Part shown: positions 23,866-33,251 of the stretch, in pieces
Numbering within the stretch: position 1 is the stretch's first letter
How the letters are laid out: every line of letters begins with the position of its first letter
Assembly: GCA_963720515.1 (NCBI GenBank)
Contig: OY970397.1
Span: 62,001 to 126,000, forward strand
DNA: 64,000 bases
Direction of reading: 5' to 3'
DNA from: G963720515 sp963720515
GTDB taxonomy: Bacteria > Actinomycetota > Thermoleophilia > Gaiellales > Gaiellaceae
Translations under genes and position numbers: made by a program
The notes under the pieces: generated by a model
What the model was told of the DNA's origin: nothing
Database searches by the model: none
What the model saw: the letters and a program-made list of their open reading frames with translations, nothing else

Positions 23866-26159
23866 GCGCGCTTGCGCGAATCCGGGCGCCGCACCTACTG
23901 GTCGCCGCGCTCTGCGCCGGGCTGGCGTCGTCGCTTGCTCTTCGCGTGGGCGGACTCGTCGCGGCGTCGCTCGCTGTGGGGCTCGCGCTGGGAGCGCTGG
24001 TTCCTGGGGCCACCGAGGGCTGGCGAATCGCGCTCCTGGCTCTCGCGCTCGCCGTCGCAGGCTCGTGGTGGGGAGGACTACGGCTCGACGCGCTCGACGC
24101 CAGCTCGCTCGCGGCACAGGCGGGCGAGGCGGGTCTCGCGCGTGCCGAGGTGACCGGCCCAGCACGCCGCGGGCGGTTCGCGCTTCGTGTGCCCGTCCGG
24201 ATTCTCGTGTTCGACGGGCGCCCGGTGGATGAGCCGGCGCGCCTCGAGCTGCCGCTCGGCCGTGCGCCGCCCCAGGGAGCTGTGATCCGGATCGTCGCCC
24301 GCGTGGCGCTGCCGACCGGGCCGGACGAGCCGGGCGGGTTCGACGAGCGCGGGTACCTGCGGCGGCAGGGCGTCCACGTGATCCTGAAGGCGGGCTGGTA
24401 CGAGCAGGTCGGCCGACGCGGCGGCGCTGCTGGGATCGCCGACCGGCTGCGGGCCTGGCTCGCCGAGGGGATGGCGCCGGGGCTTCACGGGGAGCGCCGG
24501 GCGATCGTGGCCGGCGTCGTCCTCGGCGAGGACGAGGGCCTGGACGAGTCGCTCCAGCAGGCGTTCAGGGCGTCCGGGCTCTACCACCTGCTCGCCGTCT
24601 CCGGGCAGAACATCGTGTTCGTCGTCATCGCCGTCCTCCTCGCGGCCTGGGTCGCGGGCGTCCCGCGCTGGACCGCGCACGTCTGCGCGATCGCCGCCGT
24701 CGTCGCCTACACCGCCGCGGTCGGATGGCAGCCGTCCGTGATCCGCGCGGGGATCGCCGGCGGCCTTGCATCGCTCGCGTGGCTCGCGTCGCGGCCGGCC
24801 GACCGCTGGTACTTCCTGCTCGTCGGCGCCGCCGTGCTGCTCGCCGTGAGCCCCTACGCGATCCTCGAGCCCGGGTTCCAGCTCTCGTTCGCGGCCGTCG
24901 CCGCCATCTTCGTGCTCGTTCCGCGCTTCGAGCGGCGACTCGAGGGCTACCCGCTTCCGCGGAGACTCGCGGAGGGGCTCGCCCTCTCGACGGCGTGCGG
25001 GCTCGCGACGGCACCCATCCTCTGGCTCCAGTTCGGCTCCGTCCCCGTGTACAGCGTCGCCGCGAACGCGCTCGCAGCGCCCGTGGTCGGACCGCTTCTG
25101 ATCCTCGCGCTCGCCTGTGCGGTGCTGCACCCCGCCCTGCCGTCCGCGGCCGCCGCGCTCGCGTGGATGAACGGGTGGCTCGCGGCGTACCTCGCCTGGT
25201 GCGCGCGGTTCGTGGCGGGCTGGCCCCACGCGCAGGTGTCGTCCCTGCAGCTCCTCGCCGCGATCGGGATCGCTGCGGCCCTCGTCGTCGCGGCCGCCCG
25301 GATCCGCACGCCGAGGCTGCCGCGGATCGCCCTTCTCGCCGTGCTCGTCGCGACGGCGGTCGGCGGTTCGCGGATCGTCATGGCCGGAGGGGGACCGTCG
25401 ATCCTGCCGCCGACCGGCCTTCGGGTGACGTTCCTCGACGTCGGCCAGGGCGACTCGACTCTCCTCCAGGTGCCGGAGGGGGCCATCCTCGTGGACGAGG
25501 GGCCGCCCGAAGCCGAGGTCGCACGCCAGCTCGAGCGGCTCGGGGTGCACCGGCTCGCGGCGATCGTCCTCACGCACCCGCAGCGAGACCACGTCGGCGG
25601 CGCGGCGAGCGTCCTGTCCGAGCTCGAGGTCGGCTTCGTCCTCGACCCGGGCATCCCGGCGAAGAGCCCGGACGAGGACGCCGCACGCGCCGCGGCGAAG
25701 CGGCGCCACGTCCGCATCGTCCTCGCACGCGCGGGCGAGGCGTTCCGGCTGGGCCGGCTCCGGATCCGCGTCCTCTGGCCCGCCGGTCCCGGGCTTCCGT
25801 CGCAGGACCCGAACGACCACGCGATCGTGCTCCTCGCCTCCTACGGCGCGACCGACGTGCTGCTCACCGCCGACGCGGAGTCGAACGTGACGCTGCCCCT
25901 CCGGGCTCCGCCGGTCGAGGTCCTCAAGGTCGCCCATCACGGCTCCGCGGACGACGGCCTGCCGGAGCTCTTGGGCGACCTCCGGCCTCGCATCGCCGTG
26001 ATCGAGGTCGGCCGCCGCAATGACTACGGCCATCCGACCCCGTCGACGCTCGCCGCGCTCGAGGCGGCACCAGGGCTGACCATCTACCGGACCGACGAGG
26101 ACGGACGCGTCGTGGTCGAGTCGGACGGCAAGCGGATCACCGTCCGGGCGGAGCGCTGA
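23862..26159 (+). CDS. comEC: DNA internalisation channel ComEC/Rec2
   Basis: 765 residues. The N-terminal domain is followed by about ten membrane helices of the competence domain (GLYHLLAVSGQNIVFV, PSVIRAGIAGGLASLAWLA) and a C-terminal metallo-beta-lactamase-fold nuclease-like domain: LDVGQGDSTLLQVP, THPQRDHVGG and KVAHHGSADDGLPELL supply the metal ligands. It moves single-stranded DNA across the membrane during transformation. GTG start overlaps comEA. With comEA this is the minimal inner uptake machinery; no pilus genes lie in the window. Confidence 0.94.
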   Translation: MSALARIRAPHLLVAALCAGLASSLALRVGGLVAASLAVGLALGALVPGATEGWRIALLALALAVAGSWWGGLRLDALDASSLAAQAGEAGLARAEVTGPARRGRFALRVPVRILVFDGRPVDEPARLELPLGRAPPQGAVIRIVARVALPTGPDEPGGFDERGYLRRQGVHVILKAGWYEQVGRRGGAAGIADRLRAWLAEGMAPGLHGERRAIVAGVVLGEDEGLDESLQQAFRASGLYHLLAVSGQNIVFVVIAVLLAAWVAGVPRWTAHVCAIAAVVAYTAAVGWQPSVIRAGIAGGLASLAWLASRPADRWYFLLVGAAVLLAVSPYAILEPGFQLSFAAVAAIFVLVPRFERRLEGYPLPRRLAEGLALSTACGLATAPILWLQFGSVPVYSVAANALAAPVVGPLLILALACAVLHPALPSAAAALAWMNGWLAAYLAWCARFVAGWPHAQVSSLQLLAAIGIAAALVVAAARIRTPRLPRIALLAVLVATAVGGSRIVMAGGGPSILPPTGLRVTFLDVGQGDSTLLQVPEGAILVDEGPPEAEVARQLERLGVHRLAAIVLTHPQRDHVGGAASVLSELEVGFVLDPGIPAKSPDEDAARAAAKRRHVRIVLARAGEAFRLGRLRIRVLWPAGPGLPSQDPNDHAIVLLASYGATDVLLTADAESNVTLPLRAPPVEVLKVAHHGSADDGLPELLGDLRPRIAVIEVGRRNDYGHPTPSTLAALEAAPGLTIYRTDEDGRVVVESDGKRITVRAER

Positions 26160-26160
26160 C

Positions 26161-26166
26161 TATGCT
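26161..26166 (+). promoter_or_regulatory. -10 box TATGCT, predicted leaderless promoter for holA
   Basis: TATGCT begins 2 nt after the comEC stop and is followed by 6 nt and ATG 26173. Confidence 0.5.
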
Positions 26167-26172
26167 CGCGCC

Positions 26173-27156
26173 ATGGCCGAAGAGCCGCTTCGCTCCGCCT
26201 ACCTGCTGCTCGGAACCGACCGGCCGAAGATCCGCCGAGCCCTCGCCCGGCTGCGCGCCCGTTTCGCGCCGGAGTCGATCGAGTCCCACTCGGCCGACGA
26301 GTCGACCGGCGAGGACGCGGCCGCCGCCTGCAACGCCCTCGGGCTCTTCGGCCCCGCAGGCGCGAAGCTCGTCGTCGTGGACGGCGTGGAGCGCTGGCGC
26401 GCCGAGGACGTCGACGCGATCGCCGCCTACCTGTCCGACCCGTCCGAGGGAGGCGTCCTCGCGCTCGTCGCCGACGGCGCGCTCAAGCACGACGCACTCG
26501 TGAAGGCGTGCGAGCGCGCGGGCCAGGTGCTCCGCTTCGACGTGCCGAAGCCGCGCGACCCGTCGGTTTGGGTGCGGGCCGAGTTCGAGCGGCTCGGCGT
26601 CGGCGCCGACGCGGATGCCGCGCGGGCGCTCGTCGAGGCGGTCGGCGACGACGTGGCCGAGCTCGCCGAGGAGATCCAGAAGATCGCAACCTGGGCCGGC
26701 GACGACCCGGTGGGCCGCCGTGAGGTGGAGGAGCTGGCCGTGCCCTCCGGGGACATGTTCGTCTGGACTCTCACGGACGCCTGGGGCGAGCGGAACCAGG
26801 CGGCGGCGCTCGCCGCCTGCGAGACCCTGCTCGAACGCCGGATCCGCGAGCCGTTCGGCATCGCGGTCGCCCTGGCGAGCTACGTCGGCCGCGTCCGCGC
26901 CGCCCAGGCGCTCTCCGACGGGGGCCTGAACACCGCGGAGATCGCCAAGCGCCTGCGGATCAAGGACTACCCGGCCCGCAAGGCGGTCGGCCACGCGAAG
27001 AACTTCACCCGGGACGAGCTCGACGCCGCGCTCGTCCGCCTCTCGGAGCTCGATCAGGCCCTCAAGGGTGCGAGCCGCCTGTCACCCGAGCTCGAGCTCG
27101 AGCGCACGCTCGTCGAGATCACGGCAGCGCGCGAGCCGGTCGCGAACGCCGGGTAG
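26173..27156 (+). CDS. holA: DNA polymerase III subunit delta
   Basis: 327 residues, with the HolA layout: AAA-like N-terminal part starting RSAYLLLGTDRPKIRRAL, central LVVVDGVERW and LRFDVPKPRDPSVWVRAEFERLG, and the C-terminal collar domain (KRLRIKDYPARKAVGHAKNF). It opens the beta clamp in the clamp loader. Bacillus also has holA (yqeN) between comEC and rpsT. Confidence 0.92.
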   Translation: MAEEPLRSAYLLLGTDRPKIRRALARLRARFAPESIESHSADESTGEDAAAACNALGLFGPAGAKLVVVDGVERWRAEDVDAIAAYLSDPSEGGVLALVADGALKHDALVKACERAGQVLRFDVPKPRDPSVWVRAEFERLGVGADADAARALVEAVGDDVAELAEEIQKIATWAGDDPVGRREVEELAVPSGDMFVWTLTDAWGERNQAAALAACETLLERRIREPFGIAVALASYVGRVRAAQALSDGGLNTAEIAKRLRIKDYPARKAVGHAKNFTRDELDAALVRLSELDQALKGASRLSPELELERTLVEITAAREPVANAG

Positions 27157-27167
27157 GGCGCGGAGCC

Positions 27168-27434
27168 CTAGCTCTGCGAGCCGGCCACGAGCCGTGCGGC
27201 CTGCGACTTCTTGCGCGCCGCGCGGTTCGGGTGGATCACGCCGCGGGCGGACGACTTGTCGAGCCAGCGGACCAGCTCGCCGTGGGCAGCGCGAGTCGCG
27301 TCGGCGTCGCCGTCGGCGACCGCGGTCTCGAGCCGCTTGTACAGCGTCTTCGCGGTCGAGCGCCAGCGGAGGTTCTCGCCCCGCTCGCGGGCCGCGCTCC
27401 GGACACGACGCTCTTGCTGGAGGATGTTCGGCAT
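27168..27434 (-). CDS. rpsT: 30S ribosomal protein S20
   Basis: 88 residues, basic and helical: MPNILQQERRVRSAARERGE at the start and GVIHPNRAARKKSQAARL near the end, the two family signatures. It binds 16S rRNA helices 9 and 44. As in many genomes it is encoded opposite holA. The frame stays open far upstream by chance; ATG 27434 gives the standard N-terminus. Confidence 0.94.
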   Translation of the reverse strand: MPNILQQERRVRSAARERGENLRWRSTAKTLYKRLETAVADGDADATRAAHGELVRWLDKSSARGVIHPNRAARKKSQAARLVAGSQS

Positions 27435-27477
27435 CTGCAGAAAGGACGCGGCCTCGGGGCCGCGCCCCGTGATGCTA
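27435..27477 (-). promoter_or_regulatory. rpsT promoter (TAGCAT) with hairpin at the predicted mRNA 5' end
   Basis: On the minus strand TAGCAT (27477-27472) is followed after about 9 nt by the hairpin GCGGCC-CCGA-GGCCGC (27463-27448), then GTCCTTT and the ATG. The layout (start near a tight stem-loop, CCTTT, no SD) mirrors that of rplU. Confidence 0.45.
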
Positions 27478-27536
27478 GCAGCGCGTGCCGGGCCTCGGCC
27501 AGACGGTGAACCCGCGGCTCCGGGAGACGGCTCTCC

Positions 27537-27542
27537 TACGAT
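27537..27542 (+). promoter_or_regulatory. -10 box TACGAT, predicted leaderless promoter for murJ
   Basis: TACGAT, 6 nt, ATG 27549. Confidence 0.45.
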
Positions 27543-27548
27543 CCTCGC

Positions 27549-29237
27549 ATGGCTCCGCCGCCGGACGAGCGCACGCCTGCCGAGCGCGAGGCCGACGCAC
27601 CGCACCCGCACGACCTCGTAGGCGGCACCGTCCCGGCAGACCTCCACCCGGACGAGACCGACGGCCCGCCGCACGCCCCGCGCGGCCACCTCGCGCGCTC
27701 GACGGCGATCTTCTCCTTCGCGACCGGCCTCTCGCGGATCCTCGGCCTCTTCCGCGAGATCCTCGTCCGACGCTACTTCGGCGTCTCGGGCCCGATCAAC
27801 ACGTTCACGGTCGCGTTCGTCGTCCCGAACCTCCTGCGCTCGCTCGTCGCCGACGCGGCGCTCTCGGCCTCGTTCGTGCCGGTCTTCAGCGAGATGCTCG
27901 AGAAGCGCGAGAAGCTGCGCGCCTGGCGAGTCGCCTCGACGATCTTCTGGCTCGTCCTCCTCGTCCTCGGCGGCATCACCGCGCTCTTCATCCTTCTCGC
28001 GCCGTGGCTCATGAAGCCGTTCGGCTACGAGGGCGCGCAGGAGGAGCTCGTCGTCAACCTGGCGCGGATCCTCTTCCCGACGGTCGTCCTGCTCGGGCTC
28101 TCGGGCGTCGTCGTCGGGATCCTGAACTCCTACGAGCACTTCGCCGTGCCCGCGATCGCGCCGGTCTTCTGGAACCTCGCGATCATGCTCGGCCTCGTGC
28201 TCGGCGTTCCGGGCGCCGACTCGACCTCGACGGAGCTCTACATCTACGCCGGCTCGGTCGTCGTCGCGACCGTGATCCAGTTCCTGCTCCCGATCCCGTG
28301 GCTCATGCGCCTCGACGGCAGTCTGCGCGTCGCGATCGACCTCCGCGACCCGGCCGTCAAGCGGATCCTCGTGCTGATGCTGCCCGTGACGCTCGGCCTC
28401 GGGCTCATCAACTTCAACCAGGTCATCAACACCTTCTTCGCGGCGCGCCTCATCGACCCGGACCTCGCGCCGAGCTCGATCGAGGCCGCGTTCCGCCTCT
28501 ACATGCTCCCGCAGGGGATGTTCTCCGTCGCCATCGCAACCGTCCTCTTCCCGTCGATGTCGCGGCTCGCCGCGCGCGGTGACCGGGCGGCCTTCCGCGA
28601 CACCGTCGGCCTCGGCCTCCGCCAGATCGGCTTCCTCCTCTTGCCCGCCAGCGCGGTCGCGGCCGTCCTCGCCGTGCCGATCGTGCGCCTCCTCTACCAG
28701 CGCGGCGAGTTCGGGCCGTCGCAGACGCACGTCGTCGCGGGCGCCCTCGTCGCGTTCTCGGTCGGACTCACGTTCAACGGGACGATGCTCATGCTGAACC
28801 GGGCGTTCTTCAGCCTCCAGACGCCGTGGGTGCCGACCGTGGTCGCGCTTGGGAACCTCGCGTTCCAGATCGTCCTGAACTCGATCCTCTACCGGGCGGG
28901 GATCTGGTCGATCCCGCTCGCCACGTCGATCGTCAACCTGGCCGGGACGTTCGCGCTCCTGTGGGTCTTCCGCCGCCGCATGGGGCGGATCGACGGGAGG
29001 CGGACGGTCGCGACGTACGGGAAGGCGATCGTCGGCTCGGTGATCGCCGCGGCCGCAGCGTACGGCGTGTGGTACGGCCTCGACGCCGAGCTCGGCCGTA
29101 CGTTCTGGGCGCAACTCGGGTCGCTCACCGCCGGACTGGTCGTTGCGACGGCGGTGTACCTCGGAGCCGCCCGTATCCTTCGGATGGGCGAGCTCGACAC
29201 CCTTCTCTCGCTCGTCCGACGCCCCCGCCCGGCATGA
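27549..29237 (+). CDS. murJ: Lipid II flippase MurJ (MviN)
   Basis: 562 residues. An unusual charged, His/Pro/Asp-rich cytoplasmic extension of about 50 residues precedes fourteen membrane helices. MOP-superfamily motifs include TGLSRILGLFREILVRRYFG near the first helix and ALSASFVPVFSEML. It exports lipid-linked peptidoglycan precursor for the MrdA/RodA machinery encoded 17 kb upstream. The stop overlaps lepA (ATGA). Confidence 0.94.
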   Translation: MAPPPDERTPAEREADAPHPHDLVGGTVPADLHPDETDGPPHAPRGHLARSTAIFSFATGLSRILGLFREILVRRYFGVSGPINTFTVAFVVPNLLRSLVADAALSASFVPVFSEMLEKREKLRAWRVASTIFWLVLLVLGGITALFILLAPWLMKPFGYEGAQEELVVNLARILFPTVVLLGLSGVVVGILNSYEHFAVPAIAPVFWNLAIMLGLVLGVPGADSTSTELYIYAGSVVVATVIQFLLPIPWLMRLDGSLRVAIDLRDPAVKRILVLMLPVTLGLGLINFNQVINTFFAARLIDPDLAPSSIEAAFRLYMLPQGMFSVAIATVLFPSMSRLAARGDRAAFRDTVGLGLRQIGFLLLPASAVAAVLAVPIVRLLYQRGEFGPSQTHVVAGALVAFSVGLTFNGTMLMLNRAFFSLQTPWVPTVVALGNLAFQIVLNSILYRAGIWSIPLATSIVNLAGTFALLWVFRRRMGRIDGRRTVATYGKAIVGSVIAAAAAYGVWYGLDAELGRTFWAQLGSLTAGLVVATAVYLGAARILRMGELDTLLSLVRRPRPA

Positions 29238-31024
29238 ACCTCGACCGCATCCGCAACTTCTCGATCGTCGCGCACATCGACCATGGCAAGTCGACGCTCG
29301 CCGACCGCATCCTCGAGCTGACCTCGACGCTCACGAAGCGCGAGATGCGCGAGCAGGTGCTCGACTCGATGGAGCTCGAGCGCGAGCGCGGCATCACGAT
29401 CAAGGCGCAGGCGGTGCGCGTCCACTGGAAGGGCCACGAGCTGAACCTGATCGACACGCCGGGCCACGTGGACTTCACGTACGAGGTCTCGCGTTCGCTC
29501 CAGGCCTGCGAGGGCGCGCTGCTCCTCGTGGACGCCGCGCAGGGGATCCAGGCGCAGACGCTCGCCAACGCCTACCTCGCGATCGAGAACAACCTGGAGA
29601 TCGTCCCGGTCGCGAACAAGATCGACCTGCCCTCGGCCGATCCGGACTCAGCCGCCGCCGAGATCGCGGAGCTCGTCGGCGACACGCCCGACCACGTCCT
29701 GCGGATCTCCGCGAAGACCGGGGAGGGCGTCGAGGCGGTGCTCGACGCGATCGTCGAGCGGATCCCGCCGCCGCAGGGCGACCCCGACGCCCCCGGCCGC
29801 GCGCTCGTCTTCGACTCCGCGTACGACCAGTACCGCGGCGTCGTCGCGTTCGTGCGCGTCGTGGACGGCGTGTTCCGGCCACGCGAGCGCCTGCGCGCCA
29901 TGGCGCAGGGGACACGCTTCGAGGCCGAGGAGCTCGGCGTCTTCTCGCCCGAGCGGGTTCCCACGAAGGAGCTCACGGCGGGCGAGGTCGGCTACGTGAT
30001 CACAGGGCTCAAGGACGTCTCGCGGCTCCGGGTGGGCGACACGCTGACCTCGGATGCGGCGCCGGCGGCCGAACCGCTTCCCGGGTACAAGGACGTCAAG
30101 CCGACCGTGTTCGCGGGGCTCTTCCCGACCGACTCGGACGAATACCCGGAGCTTCGCGACGCGCTCGAGAAGCTGAAGCTGAACGACGGGTCGCTCTTCT
30201 ACGAGCCAGAGACGTCGCAGGCGCTCGGGTTCGGCTTCCGCTGCGGCTTCCTCGGGCTGCTCCATATGGAGATCGTCCGCGAGCGGCTCGAGCGCGAGTT
30301 CGACCTCGACCTGCTCGTCACGGCGCCGAACGTCGCCTACCTCGTGAAGACGAAGTCCGGGGAGGAGGTCGAGGTGCACAACCCGTCCGACTTCCCGCGC
30401 GAGGTCGAGGAGGTCGGCGAGCCGTACATCCGCGCGACCACGATCGTCCCGAAGGAGCACGTCGGCGCGGTCATGGAGCTGAACACCGAGCGGCGTGGGC
30501 GGTTCGATCACATGGAGTACCTGAACGAGGAGCGCGTGATGCTCCAGTACGACCTGCCGCTCGGCGAGATCGTCTACGACTACTACGACCAGCTGAAGTC
30601 GCGGACGAAGGGCTACGCGAGCTTCGACTACGACGTGGTCGGGTTCCGGCCCGGCGACCTCGTGCGCGTGGACGTGATGCTGGCGGGCGACCCGGTGGAC
30701 GCGCTCTCGATCATCGTCCACCGCGACGGGGCCTACGCGCGGGGCCGCGCGCTCGTGGACCGGCTGCGCCAGGAGATCCCGAGGCAGATGTTCGACGTGC
30801 CCGTGCAGGCCGCGATCGGCGCGAGGATCATCGCGCGCGAGACGATCAAGGCGCGCCGCAAGGACGTGCTCTCGAAGTGCTACGGCGGCGACATCACGCG
30901 CAAGCGGAAGCTGATCGAGAAGCAGAAGAAGGGCAAGAAGCGGATGAAGCAGGTCGGCACGGTCGAGGTGCCGCAGGAGGCCTTCCTCGCCGTCCTCGAC
31001 CTGAACGGGGAGCGGCGGTCATGA
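29234..31024 (+). CDS. lepA: Elongation factor 4 (LepA)
   Basis: 596 residues. A translational GTPase with G1 AHIDHGKST, switch II DTPGHVDF and NKIDLPSAD, and the LepA-specific C-terminal domain (KAKAKK-like stretch seen here as RKRKLIEKQKKGKKRMKQVG). It back-translocates or remodels stalled ribosomes. ATG 29234 overlaps the murJ stop; the stop overlaps hemW. Confidence 0.97.
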   Translation: MNLDRIRNFSIVAHIDHGKSTLADRILELTSTLTKREMREQVLDSMELERERGITIKAQAVRVHWKGHELNLIDTPGHVDFTYEVSRSLQACEGALLLVDAAQGIQAQTLANAYLAIENNLEIVPVANKIDLPSADPDSAAAEIAELVGDTPDHVLRISAKTGEGVEAVLDAIVERIPPPQGDPDAPGRALVFDSAYDQYRGVVAFVRVVDGVFRPRERLRAMAQGTRFEAEELGVFSPERVPTKELTAGEVGYVITGLKDVSRLRVGDTLTSDAAPAAEPLPGYKDVKPTVFAGLFPTDSDEYPELRDALEKLKLNDGSLFYEPETSQALGFGFRCGFLGLLHMEIVRERLEREFDLDLLVTAPNVAYLVKTKSGEEVEVHNPSDFPREVEEVGEPYIRATTIVPKEHVGAVMELNTERRGRFDHMEYLNEERVMLQYDLPLGEIVYDYYDQLKSRTKGYASFDYDVVGFRPGDLVRVDVMLAGDPVDALSIIVHRDGAYARGRALVDRLRQEIPRQMFDVPVQAAIGARIIARETIKARRKDVLSKCYGGDITRKRKLIEKQKKGKKRMKQVGTVEVPQEAFLAVLDLNGERRS

Positions 31025-32115
31025 ACGTCCGCCATCTCTACGTGCACCTGCCGTTCTGCGCGCACCGGTGCGGCTACTGCGACTTCGTGACGCTCGTCGG
31101 GCGGGCCGGCTCGCACGACGCGTACGTGGACGCGGTGCTGGCGGAGCTTTCGCTGGAGGGCGGGGTGCTCGATTCGGGTCTCGAGACGGTGTTCCTCGGC
31201 GGCGGGACGCCCACGTTCACCGACGCGGGCGCGTTGGAGCGGCTCTTGGCAGCGCTGCCGGACGCGGACGAGGTCACCGTCGAGGCGAACCCGGAGACGG
31301 TAACGCCCGAGCTCGCCCGGCTTCTGTCACGAAACCGTGTCAATCGTGTGTCCGTAGGCGCACAATCGTTCAACACCGCCCTCTTGGCCGTGCTGGAACG
31401 GCGTGCGCAGCCCTCGGACGTCCACCGGTCCGTGCACGTTCTGAGGGATGCCGGATTCGAGAACATCTCGCTCGACCTCCTGTACGGAATCCCGGGCCAG
31501 ACCCCCGCCGACCTGGACGCCGACATCGAGGCGGCCCTGGCCCTGCAGCCGGAGCACGTCTCCTATTACGAGCTCGAGGCGAAGCCGGGCACCCGGTTCA
31601 CCCACGCGCACGGCGCGGAGCTCGATCGCCAGGCGGAGGCGATGGAGGTCTACTTCGAGCGCGTCGTGGACGCCCTCATCGGCGCGGGCTACCGGTGGTA
31701 CGAGACCGCGAACTTCTGCCGGCCGGGGCGGGAGGCGCGGCACAACCTCGGCTACTGGCTCGGCCACGACTACCTGGGGCTTGGCATCGGGGCGGTCTCC
31801 ACCGTCGGTGAGCGGCGCTGGCGCAACGCGCCGAGCCTAGGGCGGTACGCGGCCGCGCTCGGGCGGGGCGAGCCGCCCCCGCGCGAGGTCGAGGAGCTCG
31901 ACCGGGCGACGAAGCTGCGCGAGCGGCTCATGCTCGGCCTGCGCCTGGATCGCCCGGTGCCGTTCCGCGAGGTCGAGGAGGCCGTCGAGCCGGACGCGCT
32001 AGCACGGGCGGAGAGCCTGGGCCTGGCGGTGCGCCAAAACGGCGGGCTCGCGCTCACCGAGCGGGGGCGGTATCTCGGCGGCGCGGTGACGGCCGAGCTC
32101 ATGACGGCGTCGTAG
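31021..32115 (+). CDS. hemW: HemW-type radical SAM heme chaperone
   Basis: 364 residues. The radical SAM cluster motif CxxxCxxC is Cys13-Cys17-Cys20 (PFCAHRCGYCDF), followed by FLGGGTPT and the HemN/HemW body (VNRVSVGAQSFN, ISLDLLYGIPGQT, YYELEAKPGT). Length and lack of the N-terminal Cys of HemN point to HemW, a heme-insertion factor, rather than coproporphyrinogen dehydrogenase. lepA-hemW-hrcA order matches Bacillus. Confidence 0.94.
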   Translation: MNVRHLYVHLPFCAHRCGYCDFVTLVGRAGSHDAYVDAVLAELSLEGGVLDSGLETVFLGGGTPTFTDAGALERLLAALPDADEVTVEANPETVTPELARLLSRNRVNRVSVGAQSFNTALLAVLERRAQPSDVHRSVHVLRDAGFENISLDLLYGIPGQTPADLDADIEAALALQPEHVSYYELEAKPGTRFTHAHGAELDRQAEAMEVYFERVVDALIGAGYRWYETANFCRPGREARHNLGYWLGHDYLGLGIGAVSTVGERRWRNAPSLGRYAAALGRGEPPPREVEELDRATKLRERLMLGLRLDRPVPFREVEEAVEPDALARAESLGLAVRQNGGLALTERGRYLGGAVTAELMTAS

Positions 32116-32145
32116 CCCGCGCTCGTCGGCGGGCGAGTCGCCCAC

Positions 32146-32151
32146 TACCCT
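32146..32151 (+). promoter_or_regulatory. -10 box TACCCT, predicted leaderless promoter for hrcA
   Basis: TACCCT, 7 nt, ATG 32159. No CIRCE inverted repeat (TTAGCACTC-N9-GAGTGCTAA) was seen around it. Confidence 0.5.
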
Positions 32152-32158
32152 TAAGGCC

Positions 32159-33205
32159 ATGGACGACGCGGATCGCCTCGCGCTGAGCCTCCGGCAGGAG
32201 GAGATCCTCGCGCGCGTCGTCGAGAGCTATGGCGCGACCGGCGCCCCGGTCGGGTCGAAGGCGCTCGTCGAGCGAGCCGGGGTCGAGGCGTCCCCGTCCA
32301 CCGTGCGCTACGAGCTCGCGGTCCTCGAGGAGCATGGCTACCTGACGCATCCGCACACCTCCGCGGGCCGCGTCCCGACCGACGCCGGCTATCGCTACTA
32401 CGTGGACCGCGTCCTCGAGGACCTCGAGCCGCGGCCGGCCACCGATCTCCGGCTCGACCTGTCCGAGGCGCGGACGCAGGTGGACGAGACGCTCCAGGCG
32501 ACGACCGACGCGCTCGCGCAGCTCACGCACCTGCTCGCGCTCGTGTCGGCGCCGGCCCTCGAGACGATGAGCGTCCGCCACGTCGAGGTGATCGTCCTCC
32601 AGCCGCAGCTCGTCATGGTCGTCGTCATCACGGCCTCCGGTGGCGTGTCGAAGCGACTCTTCGCCTTCAACGACCCGGTCGACCCGGGACTCGCCGAATG
32701 GGCGCGCGAGTACCTGAACGAGCGCGTCGCGGGACTCCAGCTCGGGGCGCGACTCCTGCGCAGCCGCTTCGACGATCCGGCACTCTCACCGCGCGAGCGG
32801 GCGTTCCTCGCCGAGCTCGCGCCCGCATTCACCGAGCTCGTCGAGAGCGGTGAGCAGAGCCTCTACGTCGGCGGCACCGCCGGGCTCTTCTCCGAGATCC
32901 AGGCCGACGACCTTCCCGGCTACCGGCGCCTGCTCGAGGTGCTCGAGCACCGCGCCGAGCTGCTCGAGCTCCTCCGCGCGAACCTGCTCTCGAAGCATCC
33001 GTTCGCCCGCGTCGGGTCCGAGTTCGGCGACCCGGAGCTCCAGTCGATCGCCCTCGTCGCCGCGCCGTACGGCCTGCGGCACCGCAACCTCGGCACCGTG
33101 AGCCTCGTCGGACCGACGCGCATGGACTACGTGCAGGCGATCGAGGTCGTCCGCGCGGCGGCCCATGAGCTCTCGCGCGTTGTCGAGGACCTGTACGAGG
33201 AGTAA
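32159..33205 (+). CDS. hrcA: Heat-inducible transcription repressor HrcA
   Basis: 348 residues: an N-terminal winged helix (LRQEEILARVVESYGATGAPVGSK; SPSTVRYELAVLEEHGYL; HTSAGRVPTDAGYRYYVD) and a GAF-like C-terminal domain ending IEVVRAAAHELSRVVEDL. It represses chaperone genes through CIRCE operators. No CIRCE site is visible in this window, and grpE-dnaK, normally next in line, are not here, so its targets must lie elsewhere. Confidence 0.95.
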   Translation: MDDADRLALSLRQEEILARVVESYGATGAPVGSKALVERAGVEASPSTVRYELAVLEEHGYLTHPHTSAGRVPTDAGYRYYVDRVLEDLEPRPATDLRLDLSEARTQVDETLQATTDALAQLTHLLALVSAPALETMSVRHVEVIVLQPQLVMVVVITASGGVSKRLFAFNDPVDPGLAEWAREYLNERVAGLQLGARLLRSRFDDPALSPRERAFLAELAPAFTELVESGEQSLYVGGTAGLFSEIQADDLPGYRRLLEVLEHRAELLELLRANLLSKHPFARVGSEFGDPELQSIALVAAPYGLRHRNLGTVSLVGPTRMDYVQAIEVVRAAAHELSRVVEDLYEE

Positions 33206-33210
33206 CTCCC

Positions 33211-33227
33211 GGGGGCCTTCGGCCCTT
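33211..33227. terminator. Short hairpin between convergent hrcA and methyltransferase genes
   Basis: GGGCC-TTC-GGCCC (33213-33225) in the 46-nt gap between two convergent stops. No T tract follows on the plus strand, so it may act as a bidirectional 3'-end structure rather than a canonical terminator. Confidence 0.35.
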
Positions 33228-33251
33228 CGAGGTCGTGAGGACGCGCGACCC

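Noticed and set aside
27168..29114. A 648-codon minus-strand open frame across murJ and rpsT
   Set aside because: It is antisense to murJ; only its last 88 codons are a real gene (rpsT). The rest has the Arg/Glu/Asp-rich composition expected of GC-rich antisense frames.
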